This document shows positions 44,144-55,497 of a DNA stretch of 64,000 nucleotides, piece by piece (positions within the stretch are counted from its first letter, which is position 1; each line of letters begins with the position of its first letter). A model generated the notes under the pieces. That model was not told the origin of the DNA. It saw only the letters and a program-made list of their open reading frames with translations, and did no database searches. The stretch is taken from positions 606,001-670,000 of the forward strand of contig NW_027168298.1 in NCBI RefSeq assembly GCF_040954835.1, written 5' to 3'. Position numbers and translations under genes: made by a program. Source of the DNA: Lepisosteus oculatus. Taxonomy: Eukaryota > Chordata > Actinopteri > Semionotiformes > Lepisosteidae.

Positions 44144-45420
44144 AGCGAGTTCACCATCGCCGCATTCCTCCTTTAATCTAACACGGAGTGCGACGTGGCT
44201 GCGGAAACCTTTTCAAAGTCGCTCTCCGTTAAAAAAAAATAATACCTTTGACAAAATACGTGCCGGCAGACAGACACGCCTCAGAGGGTTTAAGGCTGGC
44301 TTCATGTCGGAATGATAAAGTCTCCCCGTCCGGACATGAAAATGCCACTTTGTTACACACAAAAAAAGAATCAACAACAGAGAAATGCCCACAAGCATTT
44401 GAAAAGCCGCACCACGTCGCACTTGAAATAGCTCTTACATTAGTGGTAGACGCAGGAATCGCATTTTTATTTACGCTCTTACCAACGCGATGGAAAGCAA
44501 AACAAAGCAAAGCAGAGCAAAACAAAACGAACAAACGAAAACCCTGCACATAACGCCGTTACGTGCCCAAGTGGTATTGTAGGTCATCCTAGCACTGCAC
44601 CCCGGGGCGTACGGTACATGGGAACGAGCACACGCCACGAATCGTCTCGAATCACTCCCTACAGCTGTAAGGCGCCTTGAAGCGTGCACCCCCAACATTC
44701 TTCTTTGCGCATCTGTGAAAGGTAAACTCTTGAGCAAACTCTGAACCAGCTCTAAGGAAACTAATCCGATTAGACGTAACTTTGACTCATCTTTTTACGC
44801 TCAGTGCTGGATTGCTCAAACTCCAGCTAGGGTTAGGGTTAGCATTACCACGCTACTTAGACACTTTGTTTACGCTCAGTGCTGGATTTTGGGAACTTCA
44901 GGACGAGTGGGAATTTTCTCCTATCTGTCCATTCTGTTTTGTTTTGGAGACTCTTGGCTGCCTATGTTGTACAGTGCAGCGTGAAGGAAACATTTTCCAA
45001 AACTGTGTCAGCTCAAGAGTTGTAAGAAAACCTCTCCAGCTGCTACAACTCTCTTCATTTTTGTCATTTAATGTGACACTCGATGTATAACTGGAGCCTC
45101 ACATATGCAAATGGTGCGGCTCCAGTTCGACACCCAGTTCGACACCACTTTACAGTATATGACAAAAGCATGGCAAACTGTGCCGGACCAGCAGATAACT
45201 TCCGCTTATTTTGACCATATTAAACATTGGAAATCTTCCCACTTGCATTTGTGACACTTGATTTTGGCTCCACCTAAGAAACTCTTAAATCTTCTAACAC
45301 TTTTCTCTTCTCCCGCAACACACTTGTCTGTCGGCACTATGTGGAAGCGTTGCATGACAACCCATCTCACTACGGAAAGGAACCTAACAGCTTTGGTAAG
45401 AGAGTAGAATTACCTGAAGA
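44144..45420 (-). repeat. Cassette B, A and C (third copy)
   Basis: Bases 44280-44770 match 13690-14215, 44770-44890 match 11940-12065 with the telomere-like run, and 44890-45410 match segment C (12075-12560). It shows the A-to-C continuation and supports an ancestral tandem array. Confidence 0.75.
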
Positions 45421-45532
45421 ACTGCTTTCCATGGAAGCAGGACCAAGCGATGTAGCATTTTTATAGTACCAGGAAAGGAGAAGCGGCACTTCGCCTTTGC
45501 CACACAGGCACAAGGCGACGTGCAGCAGACGC

Positions 45533-45614
45533 CGTAGTCAGCAGGATTCGAACCTGAGCGGGGAGTCCTCAATGGATTTCAAGTCCATCGCCTTAACTAC
45601 TCGGCCACAACTAC
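45533..45614 (-). tRNA. tRNA-Ser (TGA), second copy
   Basis: This 82-nt sequence has anticodon TGA and an intact T arm (CAGGTTCGAATCCTG). The acceptor reads GTAGTTG, and the D arm has GAGTAGTTAAGG for GAGTGGTTAAGG. It is possibly still functional. Confidence 0.87.
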
Positions 45615-46334
45615 AGTGAGCTCGCCGCCGCCGCATTCCTCCTCCGGAGTGCGAGGTGTCTGCGGAAACCTTTTTAAAGTCGCTCTCCGTAAAAAAAAAA
45701 ATACCTTTCACAAGATACATGCCGGCAGACAGACACGCCTCAGAGGGTTTAAGGCTGGCTTCACGTTCAAATGATAAAGTCTCACCGTCCGGATGTCAAA
45801 ATGCAACTTTGGCAGACAGAAAAAAAACATCAACAAACCACAAATGTGGACAAGGATTTTACAAGCTGCACCACACTGCACTTTCAAAAGCATTTACATT
45901 CGTGTTAGACGCAGGAATTGTCCTTGTTTTGCGCGCTTACGAACGCCATACAAATAAAACAGGTCTACGGGTCTGAAACCTGCTCCACGGAAAACAGTTC
46001 TGTTGCGCTTTTGATCAAAGGGAGATTCTCTGTTCTTACTTTTTCATGACATAACACCCAAAGGGGCTTCTTTGGAGCTGGATTCCAACCAGCATCCTAA
46101 AGTTTCTTGGTCGTATCCTTTACAGTCCTCTGTTCGGTCGACATGGAACAGAAGGGGGCAGCTTTCCTCACACATACAGTGCAGTTCTGCATCAGACCTC
46201 TAACTCGTTTCCTTAGCTTGGATTTAAGCCACGAAGCAGGCTTCTACTGTATAAACGTCTAGAGGAATCACAAACTATTTGAGAGGCCATCATCCCAGGG
46301 GGAACTGACAAAGTTTATCCCTAAACACCTAGCG

Positions 46335-46385
46335 CAGTCTCTCGAGAGACTGTCAAAAATCGCTTTCTCCGTTTGTGCTGCAAGT
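46335..46385 (-). pseudogene. U4 snRNA-like remnant, second copy
   Basis: This direct duplicate of 25388-25440 has a Sm-like GATTTTTGA followed by CAGTCTCTCGAGAGACTG. The U4 5' domains are not recognisable. Confidence 0.6.
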
Positions 46386-46577
46386 AAGTGAAAATGCGGT
46401 CTCAACCCAGAGCCACTTGGCAGCAGCGGCACGTAAATACTGTTACTGCCACTGCTCGATACCGACGTTAGCCTACTATACCATGTTCAGCCACCGCTAG
46501 AAAATGTACAGCTCTAGTACTGGAGCAAACAGAAGGAGGGCCAACATCTAACAGGCACACGTGTCAGACATAGAGAG

Positions 46578-46659
46578 CGCCGAGGATGGGATTCGAACCC
46601 ATGCGTGCAGAGCACAATGGATTAGCAGTCCATCGCCTTAACCACTCGGCCACCTCGTC
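46578..46659 (-). tRNA. tRNA-Ser (GCT)
   Basis: This 82-nt class II tRNA has GACGAGGTGGCCGAGTGG, anticodon GCT, variable arm, and the T arm ATGGGTTCGAATCCCAT. All stems pair except one in the acceptor (CTCGGCG). It is very likely functional. The sister at 25631 has decayed. Confidence 0.95.
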
Positions 46660-47038
46660 AATGAAACTGGGCTGTCCAGACACGGGTTGGCACGCTCCAG
46701 ATGATCTTTTTCTTTTTTTTCCCTCGTACTCGAGGGTCCTTTTCCTGTTCCACATCCGATTTCAACATTTTCCTTGGGAGATGTCAAGCCAGCAAGCCAC
46801 TGCTGTGGTTCAGTGGCCAGTGTGGAGTTCAGTGGCCCTGTTGTACACAGAAAGCACATTGAGCTCCTTGGACATGAAAAGTTCCAGATAAAAGCCATTT
46901 GTCATCCTTTCTCTTGGTGTCGATGTTGCTATTGTATGTAAAGGTGGCAACTTGCTCAGCGAGCAGGCGGAGCACACACCGAATGCAGATGTGTCTGAGT
47001 GGTGTGTCCAAGTGGCTGCAAAAAAACAGCACTCCCGG

Positions 47039-47112
47039 GGCGCCGTGGCTTAGTTGGTTAAAGCGCCTGTCTAGTAAACAAGAAATCCTGGGTCCGAATC
47101 CCAGCGGTGCCT
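47039..47112 (+). tRNA. tRNA-Thr (AGT)
   Basis: This 74-nt cloverleaf with GGCGCCGTGGCTTAGTTGG, anticodon AGT and acceptor GCGGTGCCT is followed immediately by a seven-T Pol III terminator (47112-47118). One anticodon-stem pair is mismatched and the T loop is TCCGAAT. It is likely expressed. Confidence 0.93.
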
Positions 47113-47118
47113 TTTTTT
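47112..47118 (+). terminator. Pol III T-run terminator of tRNA-Thr
   Basis: Seven consecutive T residues begin at the discriminator base of tRNA-Thr. The sister gene at 26090 has lost this run by deletion. Confidence 0.8.
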
Positions 47119-47739
47119 GTGCTGTGTTCTCGAACAGAACTGGTCATTATGGACAACCGCATACGCCTAGACTTAATTAAATGCAAGTATTCATTTCCTG
47201 TCTTGAACGACTTGTTTTTCTTAAAATGGATGCAACTTGCAAAACATGAAATACAAACCTCGCTAATCAGCGCTCGCGGCTGGCAAAAAAAAAAGAAGTC
47301 AGCAATGTTTTTTTTCTTTAACCTTAACCCTGCTAATGGAGAAGAGTTAAACGACCGAGTCTATGCAGCTTAAACGGTGCTCACGTCGGGTTCTTAGCTG
47401 AAAGGGTGATAAATCCCGCTCACCCCAGTCCTTAATCTTTTAAAAGGATACAAAATTGAACCTAGTCGCCACATCACATACATCCTGTTCAACGATAAAA
47501 AGGTGACATCTATCCTCGATCCAGAGTAAATCCCACGTTGAGGGCATATTTTTTTCCACTTTACCATGAGTCGGGCTCGGCTGCACAGAGGCGAGAGCAG
47601 AGCAATGAGGTCACGGGGACAGGAGAGCCACACGCTGGCGGTTTAAACACGCGGAAGAAAACTGAGGGATCCACAGTATGTGGACCCTCCGTGCGCCATC
47701 AGTCCGCACTCCGGACTCTGAATCCTGCCATCCGAGTTA

Positions 47740-48250
47740 AGATCTCGGCGGAACCTGAGGCGCAGTTCTTTCTTAAAACGTAATCTGGTGAGCATTTCTA
47801 GAATCGTACTTGTATAGATGCAGCCTTTAATGTGTTGCTAGGTTAAAATTGATGACTTCTTGAACTTCAGTAGGCAACTGCCCTCTTGATTTTGGATTTA
47901 ATTTCTTTATTACAGGGGCGCTTTTATGAAGACCGAGTCATGTTCAGGTACTTTGCTTGATGGAGGAAGCATATTTCGGACTCTGTGATCTGCTCACCTG
48001 GAAAGGTCTGCTGTACTACTACAAGAGAGAAGTAGAGTCTGGAAGAATGGACAATTTTATGATGCTTTGGAAGATAATGTTTTTTTTTTCTTTGAAATTG
48101 AAATGAATCAGAATATCAGTGCAAAAGACAAACTCTTGGTTTGGTTTAAAGAGATATGGTTTTAAAACAGACAAAATGTAGAAAACAGGTGTTTCTCACT
48201 TTTGGAAGAGAATGGACCGGGGGTAATATTTTACAAGTTATATAATAGTA
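47740..48250 (+). pseudogene. Exon-like fragment, plus-strand copy
   Basis: This is the reverse complement of 5100-5420. An acceptor-like TTTATTACAG is followed by GGGCGCTTTTATGAAGACCG and the LLYYYKREVESG-coding stretch. The same frame slip as in the other copies is present. It forms the left flank of the Gypsy-type element. Confidence 0.5.
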
Positions 48251-48264
48251 AAATATTATATAAT

Positions 48265-48553
48265 AGGGGTAATAGTCGCGAGGGGCTTCAGCTTTTTCGT
48301 GCTTAATATGGTGCGCTGTGGCCACGGCAGATATGGGATCTATAAAAGCCGAAAATTCTCCGATCATTGCCTGACACAGCTCCTCAAAGCTATTACAGAC
48401 CTCAGGTCCTTGTCTAGACATCCACTCGTGGACCGCTCGGCTGGTAGTTTTCCTTACTAACATAGCCTTTTCCTGTTCGGACGCTTCGGGCATAAACTGC
48501 AAAGTATATCTCAGCTCATCAATGTAGGTCTCCACATTATTCCCTGACACTGT
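48265..48553 (-). pseudogene. Gag, capsid-like part
   Basis: A minus-strand frame of about 95 codons contains [18 protein letters not shown] and [20 protein letters not shown], consistent with a retrotransposon Gag capsid domain. It is in a different frame from the upstream half and stops at the truncation. The gene is broken. Confidence 0.65.
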
Positions 48554-48659
48554 CGGGTCAAACCTTTCTACATCTTTGGCTAACTGCCTCAGGGAGTGGA
48601 GGTTAATTTTTACAGTTTCTCAGTGGGCAGGGAGACGGCCGTGATCAGGAGCAGGGGGT

Positions 48660-49340
48660 CTATGCCTGAATTGAATCGCCCTTGCGTCTCGCGCAGGACT
48701 CGGCGATCTCCCCCATGCCGATCCGACCACAGACCCTGGCCGGGAGAAACCTCCTGGGTGAGCGCTCCGGGCTGCTAGGTGGGCTGGCATGTAAGTGGGA
48801 TCTAGCCTGTTTTGCTTCCAGTACGGCAGCATCTAACTCCTTTTGCCTTTCCTGGCTGAGCTCATTTAAACTCTCAATTTCTTTTTCTTTTTCTTTCAAG
48901 CTCGCTTCTAGGTCTCTCCTAGCTACCTCAGCCGCAGTTTCTCTAGCAGACAGGTCATCTAATTTACCTAAAACTTCCCTGAGTCTGTCTTCACTTTCCT
49001 CACTTTTCACTCTCTTTTCTCTGATTATATCCAACAACTCAACTCGCTCCGCCTTATATCTTTCTAGCTTTCCCTGAAGCGTTTGAAACTTTGTCAGCTC
49101 GGACAAAGACAGTTCCAGCTGTTTAGCTAGATTTAAGGCGAAACTAGATAGGACCTGAACTGCGTTCACAGACCCTCCTGTGTTAAGCTGGTTCGCTACC
49201 TTAGCTACTAAATCTACTTGCAGCTTCTCAATATCATCAAAGTTCAACTTTTCGATACCGCTCCAGTAACCAGGATTGTCGTCGCTAGAAATAGTACTTA
49301 TAAGCGACTCCACTTCAGACATTTTAGCAGCCATTGTCAT
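48660..49340 (-). pseudogene. Gag, N-terminal coiled-coil part
   Basis: The 226-codon minus-strand frame starts with an ATG about 250 bases after the primer-binding site, where gag is expected. Residues 85-185 are rich in E, K, R and L with heptad-like spacing, consistent with a long coiled coil. The end is basic and proline-rich and runs into TAG. Downstream frames continue the protein after shifts, so the gene is inactivated. Confidence 0.7.
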
Positions 49341-49590
49341 TACGTCAGAGAAACTTTAAGAGTATTACTTTTTTTCCTTTTACCAAAATACAGTATGGAA
49401 TCTAAACACCCGAGCAGATGGATTTCCAATCAGCACACGTTACACTAAACGCTAGAAAACAGGGGGATTTCTTTACGCAGTTATCAGCACACCCGGTATT
49501 CGCGTATAAAAGCCACGGTGCTGTGCTGAACTTGAACTCACAGCAACATCAGTTATTCTGTGCGATTGAGTCTCATTTCATTCTAAACTC

Positions 49591-49608
49591 GCCCACCCAG
49601 GGACGCCA
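49591..49608 (-). promoter_or_regulatory. Primer-binding site matching tRNA-Asn
   Basis: The plus strand reads GCCCACCCAGGGACGCCA, equal to the 3' end of vertebrate tRNA-Asn including the added CCA. On the element's strand it is therefore complementary to tRNA-Asn, five bases after the LTR. A shortened form (CAGGGACGCCA) occurs in the LTR insert at 17.6 kb. Confidence 0.8.
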
Positions 49609-49613
49609 TTAAA

Positions 49614-50993
49614 TGTAGTGGTTTGATGGGTTTACTGAGACACTTATTAATTGTAGCAGTAATCACGAGGTTGTTCGTTGGGGCTTTTAGAAAATCAATC
49701 GCCAGAACAACTAACAACGCACACACACGGGTTCAATACACGAGATACATTTATTAATATAAATTGTGCACCAAACATATACTAGTCTGCCTGGATACGA
49801 GCGGCAGACCTTACTGTGAGGGTTATCAATATACAAGATATATAATCTCGAAGAGATGCAAACACAAAGAGATACACAACAGAGAATATATGTCAATATA
49901 TATCGTTCGGTTACCAAATCGCTAATCAGTGTTATTACCCATTGTTACTCTAAACTCGGAAGTAAATACATTACTCATGAATTAAATTGATAACAACTTG
50001 TGTTGAGGTACAATTGAATTCTCGAGACGCAATGTAGAACATGGGGTTAACTTATCCACTGTGTATGGATTTGGAATTTCCCGGCACGAACACCAAACCA
50101 GCTGACAAGCTCTGTTGCAGCCTCTGTTCCAGCGGTTGTCCAATGGGCGTTGTGTCGGCGTCCTCTGGCTACCAGCCAACCAGTCAAGGTGCAGCTCGGA
50201 GTAGGACGGGCGGAGGAATCTGACTGCGGCGCGCAGGGCAGTCGTTGCTCCGAGGGGATCTACCAGCAGTCCGGCTGGCTAGTAGAAAGTCTCTATGCAC
50301 AGAGTGTGACCGCGAGTCCTCACAAGTCACTCTTTTGCCTGGGAAGAAACTGGTTCGTTCCCGGTCCAGCGCTGCTTCTGAATAAGCTATTCAGGTTGTC
50401 GACGAGGGTCCAACTGTAGGCTGCCGTTGATCAAACAGAGCATTCACGTTAGTAGAATTCTGAGTACGTACGGGATGCTTGGCCTCGCGCTTAGAACAAA
50501 GTCCAAGTCCCTATGCAGACAACAGCAGTTGTCACGTGATTGTCTCTGAGGATGCGCGAAAATGGCCAAGGAGAGCCCCGATCTGAGCTTGCGCTCCCTT
50601 TTTGACCAAGACACAGATGTGTGCTGATTGGTTGAGAGTTTGGCGGGCATTGGAGACCCACGTGGTATTACCACGCCCTGCCAGTCCCTGATTGGTTGGT
50701 CAAGGTGAGATATAAGTCACTTACTCTTGACACTTAAGAATGCAGTCCAGATGTCCATTCAGCACTCCCTAGACAGATAGGCGCCAATGGATGACCATTG
50801 ATCATGATAGCCAGGCTTAGCTAAGTGCATCCCTGTCTGGGAGCTGTTCCCTATCAAAAGAAAACAACTTAAATCAGTCTGCATGAATACTTTCTCTGTG
50901 GCTGCACCACAGAGATGGGGGGTGAGATGGGGCTTCATTTAGGACAGCATACCAACGCTTAATTCTGTCTTATTAACAAGCATTGCCGCTACA
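49614..50993 (-). repeat. 5' LTR
   Basis: This 1,380-bp repeat begins TGTAG and ends CTACA. It aligns with 17640-19039 over most of its length. Internally it has large diverged stretches between shared islands, so the two LTRs come from different insertions of one family. Confidence 0.75.
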
Positions 50994-51002
50994 CTTGTAT
51001 CC

Positions 51003-51260
51003 CAACTTTTGCAACTCGCAACTGAAAACCCACTGAAGCTAAGCAGGTGTGAGCCAGGTCAGTACCAGGATGAGGGTGAGCTACAGGGAAAAACAAAGCT
51101 TCCAGCTGGAAGTGGTGTTAATGGGCGCTCACTCTGAGGTCTGTACGGGTCCCAATGTCCCAATATAGTGACGGAGAAGCTGTGTTGGAAAAAGGGCGCT
51201 GTCTTTTGGATGAGATGTAAAACCGAGGTCATAGTGCTCTGTGGTCATTAAAAATGACCA
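51003..51260 (+). repeat. 5S-derived SINE-like repeat, fourth copy
   Basis: Same orientation and context as 1181-1440, but the 5' cassette with Ser and Gly is missing. The Gypsy LTR lies at that boundary. Confidence 0.6.
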
Positions 51261-51511
51261 CCAAAACCTTTGACAAAAGCTCTTGGTAATTGATGGTCTT
51301 CAATAATGCTTCTCCTTTAGGTACATTTTAAATCAGCTGAAAAATGCTGTGAAATGGGGGGGCACTTCAGGCCAGTGTAGGATTTGGGTTACAAGAACTA
51401 TGAAACTGCACGAGAAAGCCCGTACACTGAATTACACGGCTTTCTATTCAAAGGACAAAAGAAATTCCCTGAGCTTGATTTTTTGCAGCACAGAGAGGAC
51501 CACTGTTGTGA

Positions 51512-51585
51512 GGTCGGTTAGCTCAGTTGGTTAGATGGTGGTGCTAGTAACGCCAAGGTTGTGGGTTTGAGCCGCGTACGGGCCA
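51512..51585 (+). pseudogene. tRNA-Ile body with AGT anticodon
   Basis: The 74-nt isoleucine outline (GGTTAGCTCAGTTGGTTAGA, acceptor ACGGGCCA) carries AGT (Thr) in the anticodon loop through an A-to-G change. The D stem is broken (AGATGG for AGAGCG) and the T arm reads GGGTTTGAGCCGC. It is likely a pseudogene. If charged as isoleucine it would misread threonine codons. Confidence 0.75.
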
Positions 51586-52251
51586 GGTCCTTTTCTCCTC
51601 TCTTACCAAAGCTGTTAGGTTCCTTTCCGTGGTGAGATGGGTTGTCATGCAACGCTGCCACATAGCGCCGACAGACAAGAGTGTTGCGGGAGAAGAGAAA
51701 TGTGTTTGAAGATTTAAGAGTGTCTTAGGTGCAGCCAAAATCAAGTGTCACAAATGCAAGTGGTTGGATTTCCATTGTTTAATATGGTAAAAATAAGCGG
51801 AAGTAATCTGCCGGTCCGGCACAGTCTGCCATGCTTTTGTCATTTACTGTAAAGTGGTATTGAACTGGGTGTCGAACTGGAGCCTCACCATTTGCATATG
51901 TGAGGCTCCAGTTATACATCGAGTGTCACATTAAATGACAAAAATGAAGAGAGTTAAAGCAGCTGGAGAGGTTTTCTTACAACTTTTGAGCTGACACAGT
52001 TTTGGAAAATGTTTCCTTCACGCTGCACTGTACAACATAGGCAGCCAAGAGTCTCCAAAACAAAACAGAATTGACAGATAGGAGAAAATTCCCACTCGTC
52101 CTGAAGTTCCCAAAATCAAGCACTGAGCGTAAACAAAGTGTCTAAGTAGCGTGGGAATGCTAACCCTAACCCTAGCGTAAAAAGATGAGTCAAAGTAACG
52201 TCTAATCGGATTAGTTTCCTTAGAGCTGGTTCAGAGTTTGCTGAAGAGTTT
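51586..52251 (+). repeat. Cassette segments C and A, fourth copy
   Basis: This is the reverse complement of 11890-12578, including the octamer hairpin (51875-51913) and the telomere-like run (52159-52175). It ends abruptly at a DNA element. Confidence 0.75.
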
Positions 52252-52605
52252 ACCCAGTGGGCACTGATTCGTCGAATATACGTATATTCACGGCGAAAAT
52301 ACGGCTATACGTATATATACGTCGCCTCGACGTATAATCAAAGTCGAATTGCAACCGTAAAATCGACGACATTAATAAACGCATATATAACGTCGAAAAC
52401 ACATCTAACACAGTGCCTGAGGCTTTTTACTGTATGTATCGTGTGTGCCGCAACTAGGAGTATATGGCACTCTGCACAGTGTACGAAGTAAATTATTTTC
52501 GCAGTAATTAATTTACACGTGTATAATAAATATAGTAAATATAATAAATTAATTACTGCGAAAATTACTTCGTACACTGTGCAGAGTGCCGTATACTCCT
52601 AGGTA
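52252..52605. mobile_element. Long-palindrome DNA element, left end
   Basis: It starts CCCAGTGGGCACTGATTCG in cassette A/B sequence. A near-perfect palindrome spans 52454-52602 (arms CTAGGAGTATA...GTACGAAGTAA). The right terminus is missing; the sequence turns into unrelated AT-rich DNA. Confidence 0.6.
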
Positions 52606-54207
52606 AGTTAGGTACATCTTTTTGCCCAAAACTGAAGGGGCGACATTCCTCCCTCCCCCCGTGATGCCAGGCCTGTCCCCATCCTATTCCATAATGTCAT
52701 TATACTGTATATAATACCATACAACAGTGACCGATCCTTACTAACTGCATGCGTTAAAATTGCACATCAGCTCATAGCAGGGGGCACATAGCCGCGATGT
52801 ATTATCAATGTTAAATTTCAACCATAATATCGACAACATTAATAAACGCATACGTTGAGAAAATATCGAACCCAGCATATTTTCCGGTTATATACCACAA
52901 TGCATTGCTAGTATTCGTTGGTCACCATTTTGGACACGTTTTTCAAACGTAGAAGTATATCCGCAAATATCTCAGCAATCCTCTTTTGACGAGTAAGTAT
53001 GAACAATAATAATACTATCTGAATACATACAGATCTTTCTTAATATTATTTTGATTAAAATAGTAAGTGAATAAGCAAAAAATGGCACATAAAAATAGTG
53101 GAGCTTTTTAAACGTCTGTACTTACTGCGCCCCATAAGAAATCGTTTGTCCCCATTCAAAAGAGGTTGTGCGATGTCCTGCAGCGTTCGCAAAGCAAACC
53201 TTTGACAGTTTGAAAAGAGGAATTTATTCTGCTTCCTGTGCGTGCAGTAGTTACAAAGTTGAACGTCTTTACACGATCTGCTGCAGTTTTCAGTGGGCGG
53301 GCGTTGTCAAATGGCTTGGAAAAACGCACTGTGTTTCGGCTCGGCAAACATAGTGAGCAGTGTCCTGCATGTTTTCTGTGTATAGCTGTCTTTTAACGCA
53401 TACAGAATTCATTCGAAATGGGGAATGGTGTGAATGGGGAAGATGACACTAAATCGTTTTGCCGTTTCTCTATTCTTATTCTATGTTGTACTTTCAAACT
53501 TTGGGTACTCTTTAATTAGGACAGACTTTATTGCTCAACTTCTATGATGCAAGCCAAATTTTATACATTTATTTCAGCTTTGAGCTTAGTAAACCGTTCA
53601 TTTTTTAGATTATACTAAAGAAGATATTAATCATCATTAATTTGGGAAGTAATATTATATAATTTTCTCCTAGCTGCGGTGCTGAAGTCCCGCCCTAAAT
53701 CAGCAGAAAAAGAAATAAAGGAGCACGCAATGTGTTACTTGAAGAATGCATATGCAAGGCAGGGGGCCAGGAGATCTGGACACTGAAAATACTAGGTTTT
53801 TGGTTCTAACTGTTAGGACAATTACACAGGGTTTGCAAATAGTGGACAAAAATCGTCTTAACTTCCATTGTAATATTTTTTTTCTTGGAAATATAGAAGT
53901 TGTACATTTTAAAATGTATATTTGAATCAAAATGTGGTTTTGAGTTAGTGTGTTAATGTAATTAGTTTGTGTTTGCCGTTACTATACTGTATATTGCCAT
54001 ATTACCAGAATTTGTAGCTGAAGTTTAAGACTAGTTGTGTTTTTTATGATTATTGCCCATATGTTGATTGTTGATTGATTGTATACAATGTATAATTTGA
54101 AATACATATTTTTCAGGTGTGAAGGTGTATTTTCAGAATAAATTTCTAAACCAAATCATTGGGTTGATTTACTAGTTTCTACACCTGTAAAACCTAACTT
54201 TGATGTA
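52606..54207. other. Gene-free stretch containing a cassette K copy
   Basis: Bases 53095-53415 are cassette K, inverted. The remainder is AT-rich without recognised genes. Frames on both strands are shorter than 80 codons. Confidence 0.55.
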
Positions 54208-54620
54208 TAATAGACCTCTACCCATATACGTATAATAGACCTCTAAAGTTATCCGTATAATAGACCTCTAACCATATACATATAATAGACCTCTAAAGTT
54301 ATCCATATAATAGACCTCTACCCATATACGTATAATAGACCTCTAAAGTTATCCGTATAATAGACCTCCAACCATATACGTAGACTAGTCCTCTAAAGTT
54401 ATCCGGAACTCCAACCATATATGTATAATAGTCCTCTAAATTTATCCGTATAATAGAACTCCAACCATTTACGTATAATGAACATCTAATCATAGACGTA
54501 TAATTGACGTATAACAATAGACGTATATTAGAATTTCATTCTAGACGAATTGCAGACCACATTTAGACGTCTAAGGTATGCGTTTAATAGACGTATATTA
54601 TACGTCTTTTGCCCACTGGG
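54208..54620. repeat. Tandem 25-bp repeats at a transposon end
   Basis: About a dozen units of roughly 25 bp alternate between TATAATAGACCTCTAAAGTT ATCCG and TATAATAGACCTCTAACCAT ATACG types, giving a 50-bp higher-order period that degrades to the right. The array ends at GACGTCTTTTGCCCACTGGG, the same terminus as the palindrome elements. It looks like the subterminal region of that DNA transposon family. Confidence 0.65.
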
Positions 54621-54624
54621 TTAC

Positions 54625-55290
54625 GTCTCAACAGAAACGCTCTTTAGCTCTTTCAGTGTTATGCAGAGAACAGCGTCTGTCGAGATCACTTTTGAGTCAG
54701 CGCGAAACGCCGTGTGCTGTCAGTTTGATTTCATATTGCTCGTAGCGGCGCCCGGCTTTTGTCTGTCAAACGTTAGGTTGCGCTTCTTCATGCTGCATCG
54801 TCGACATGAGTGGAGCTTTTTAAACGTCTGTACTTACTGCGCCCCATAAGAAATCGTTTGTCCCCGTTCAAAAGAGATTTTGCGATGTCCTGCAGCGTTC
54901 GCAAAGCAAACCTTTGACAGTTTGAAAAGAGGAATTTATTCTGCTTCCTGTGCGTGCAGTAGTTACAAAGTTGAACGTCTTTACACGATCTGCTGCAGTT
55001 TTCAGTGGGCGGGCTTTGTCAGATGGCTTGGAAAAACGCACTGTGTTTCGGCTCGGGAAACATCATGAGCAGTGTCCTGCATGTTTTCTGTGTATAGCTG
55101 TCTTTTGACGCATACAGAATTCATTCGAAATCATTGATTTCTCCAATTATCAAGGGTCCCTTAAAGGATGAGTCAAAGTAACGTCTAATCGGATTAGTTT
55201 CCTTAGAGCTGGTTCAGAGTTTGCTCAAGAGTTTACCTTTCACAGATGTGCAAAGAAGAATGTTGGGGGTGCACGCTTCAAGGTGCCTTA
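54625..55290 (-). repeat. Cassette K and B copy
   Basis: Bases 54625-55160 are cassette K in reverse, and 55165-55290 match cassette B (110-235). The join to the snRNA promoter unit follows at 55292. Confidence 0.75.
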
Positions 55291-55291
55291 C

Positions 55292-55497
55292 AGTGCGTTG
55301 TTTCCGACACAGTGTGGCCGGGTGTTTTCCGAGTTATCGCACGGATTGGGCACGCTCGCAAACCGTGAGCCGCAGGCGATGAGCCCGGAGCTGAACGGGC
55401 CCCACTGGCTCGTTTGTAAGGCCAGGTGTATTGCCAACCACGACCGGCAGGGCAGAGGCCTTGAAGGCGGCCTGGGCTCCTGCAGCTGTGCAGCCAT
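55292..55497 (+). promoter_or_regulatory. U5 upstream region (probable snRNA promoter)
   Basis: This GC-rich region precedes U5 and is kept, inverted, before the second U5 (56861-56990). Its left 127 bp also repeats at 55801-55927. Conservation upstream of both U5 genes suggests it holds the snRNA promoter, but I cannot place the proximal sequence element with confidence. Confidence 0.5.

Larger units (their letters stand above)
48262..50993 (-). mobile_element. Truncated Gypsy-type LTR retrotransposon
   Basis: On the minus strand it has a 1,380-bp 5' LTR (50993-49614), a primer-binding site (49608-49591) and a broken gag reaching 48262, where the element ends abruptly without pol or a 3' LTR. 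The gag frames and the LTR ends (TGTAG/CTACA) are recognisable. The left break lies in an AT-rich TATATAATA repeat inside the exon-like cassette. Confidence 0.8.

Noticed and set aside
54880-55068. Repeated 62-codon frame in cassette K (also at 6070, 14332, 33063, 53168)
   Set aside because: It recurs only because the DNA is duplicated. It has no motif, and cassette K overlaps the non-coding flank of U4.
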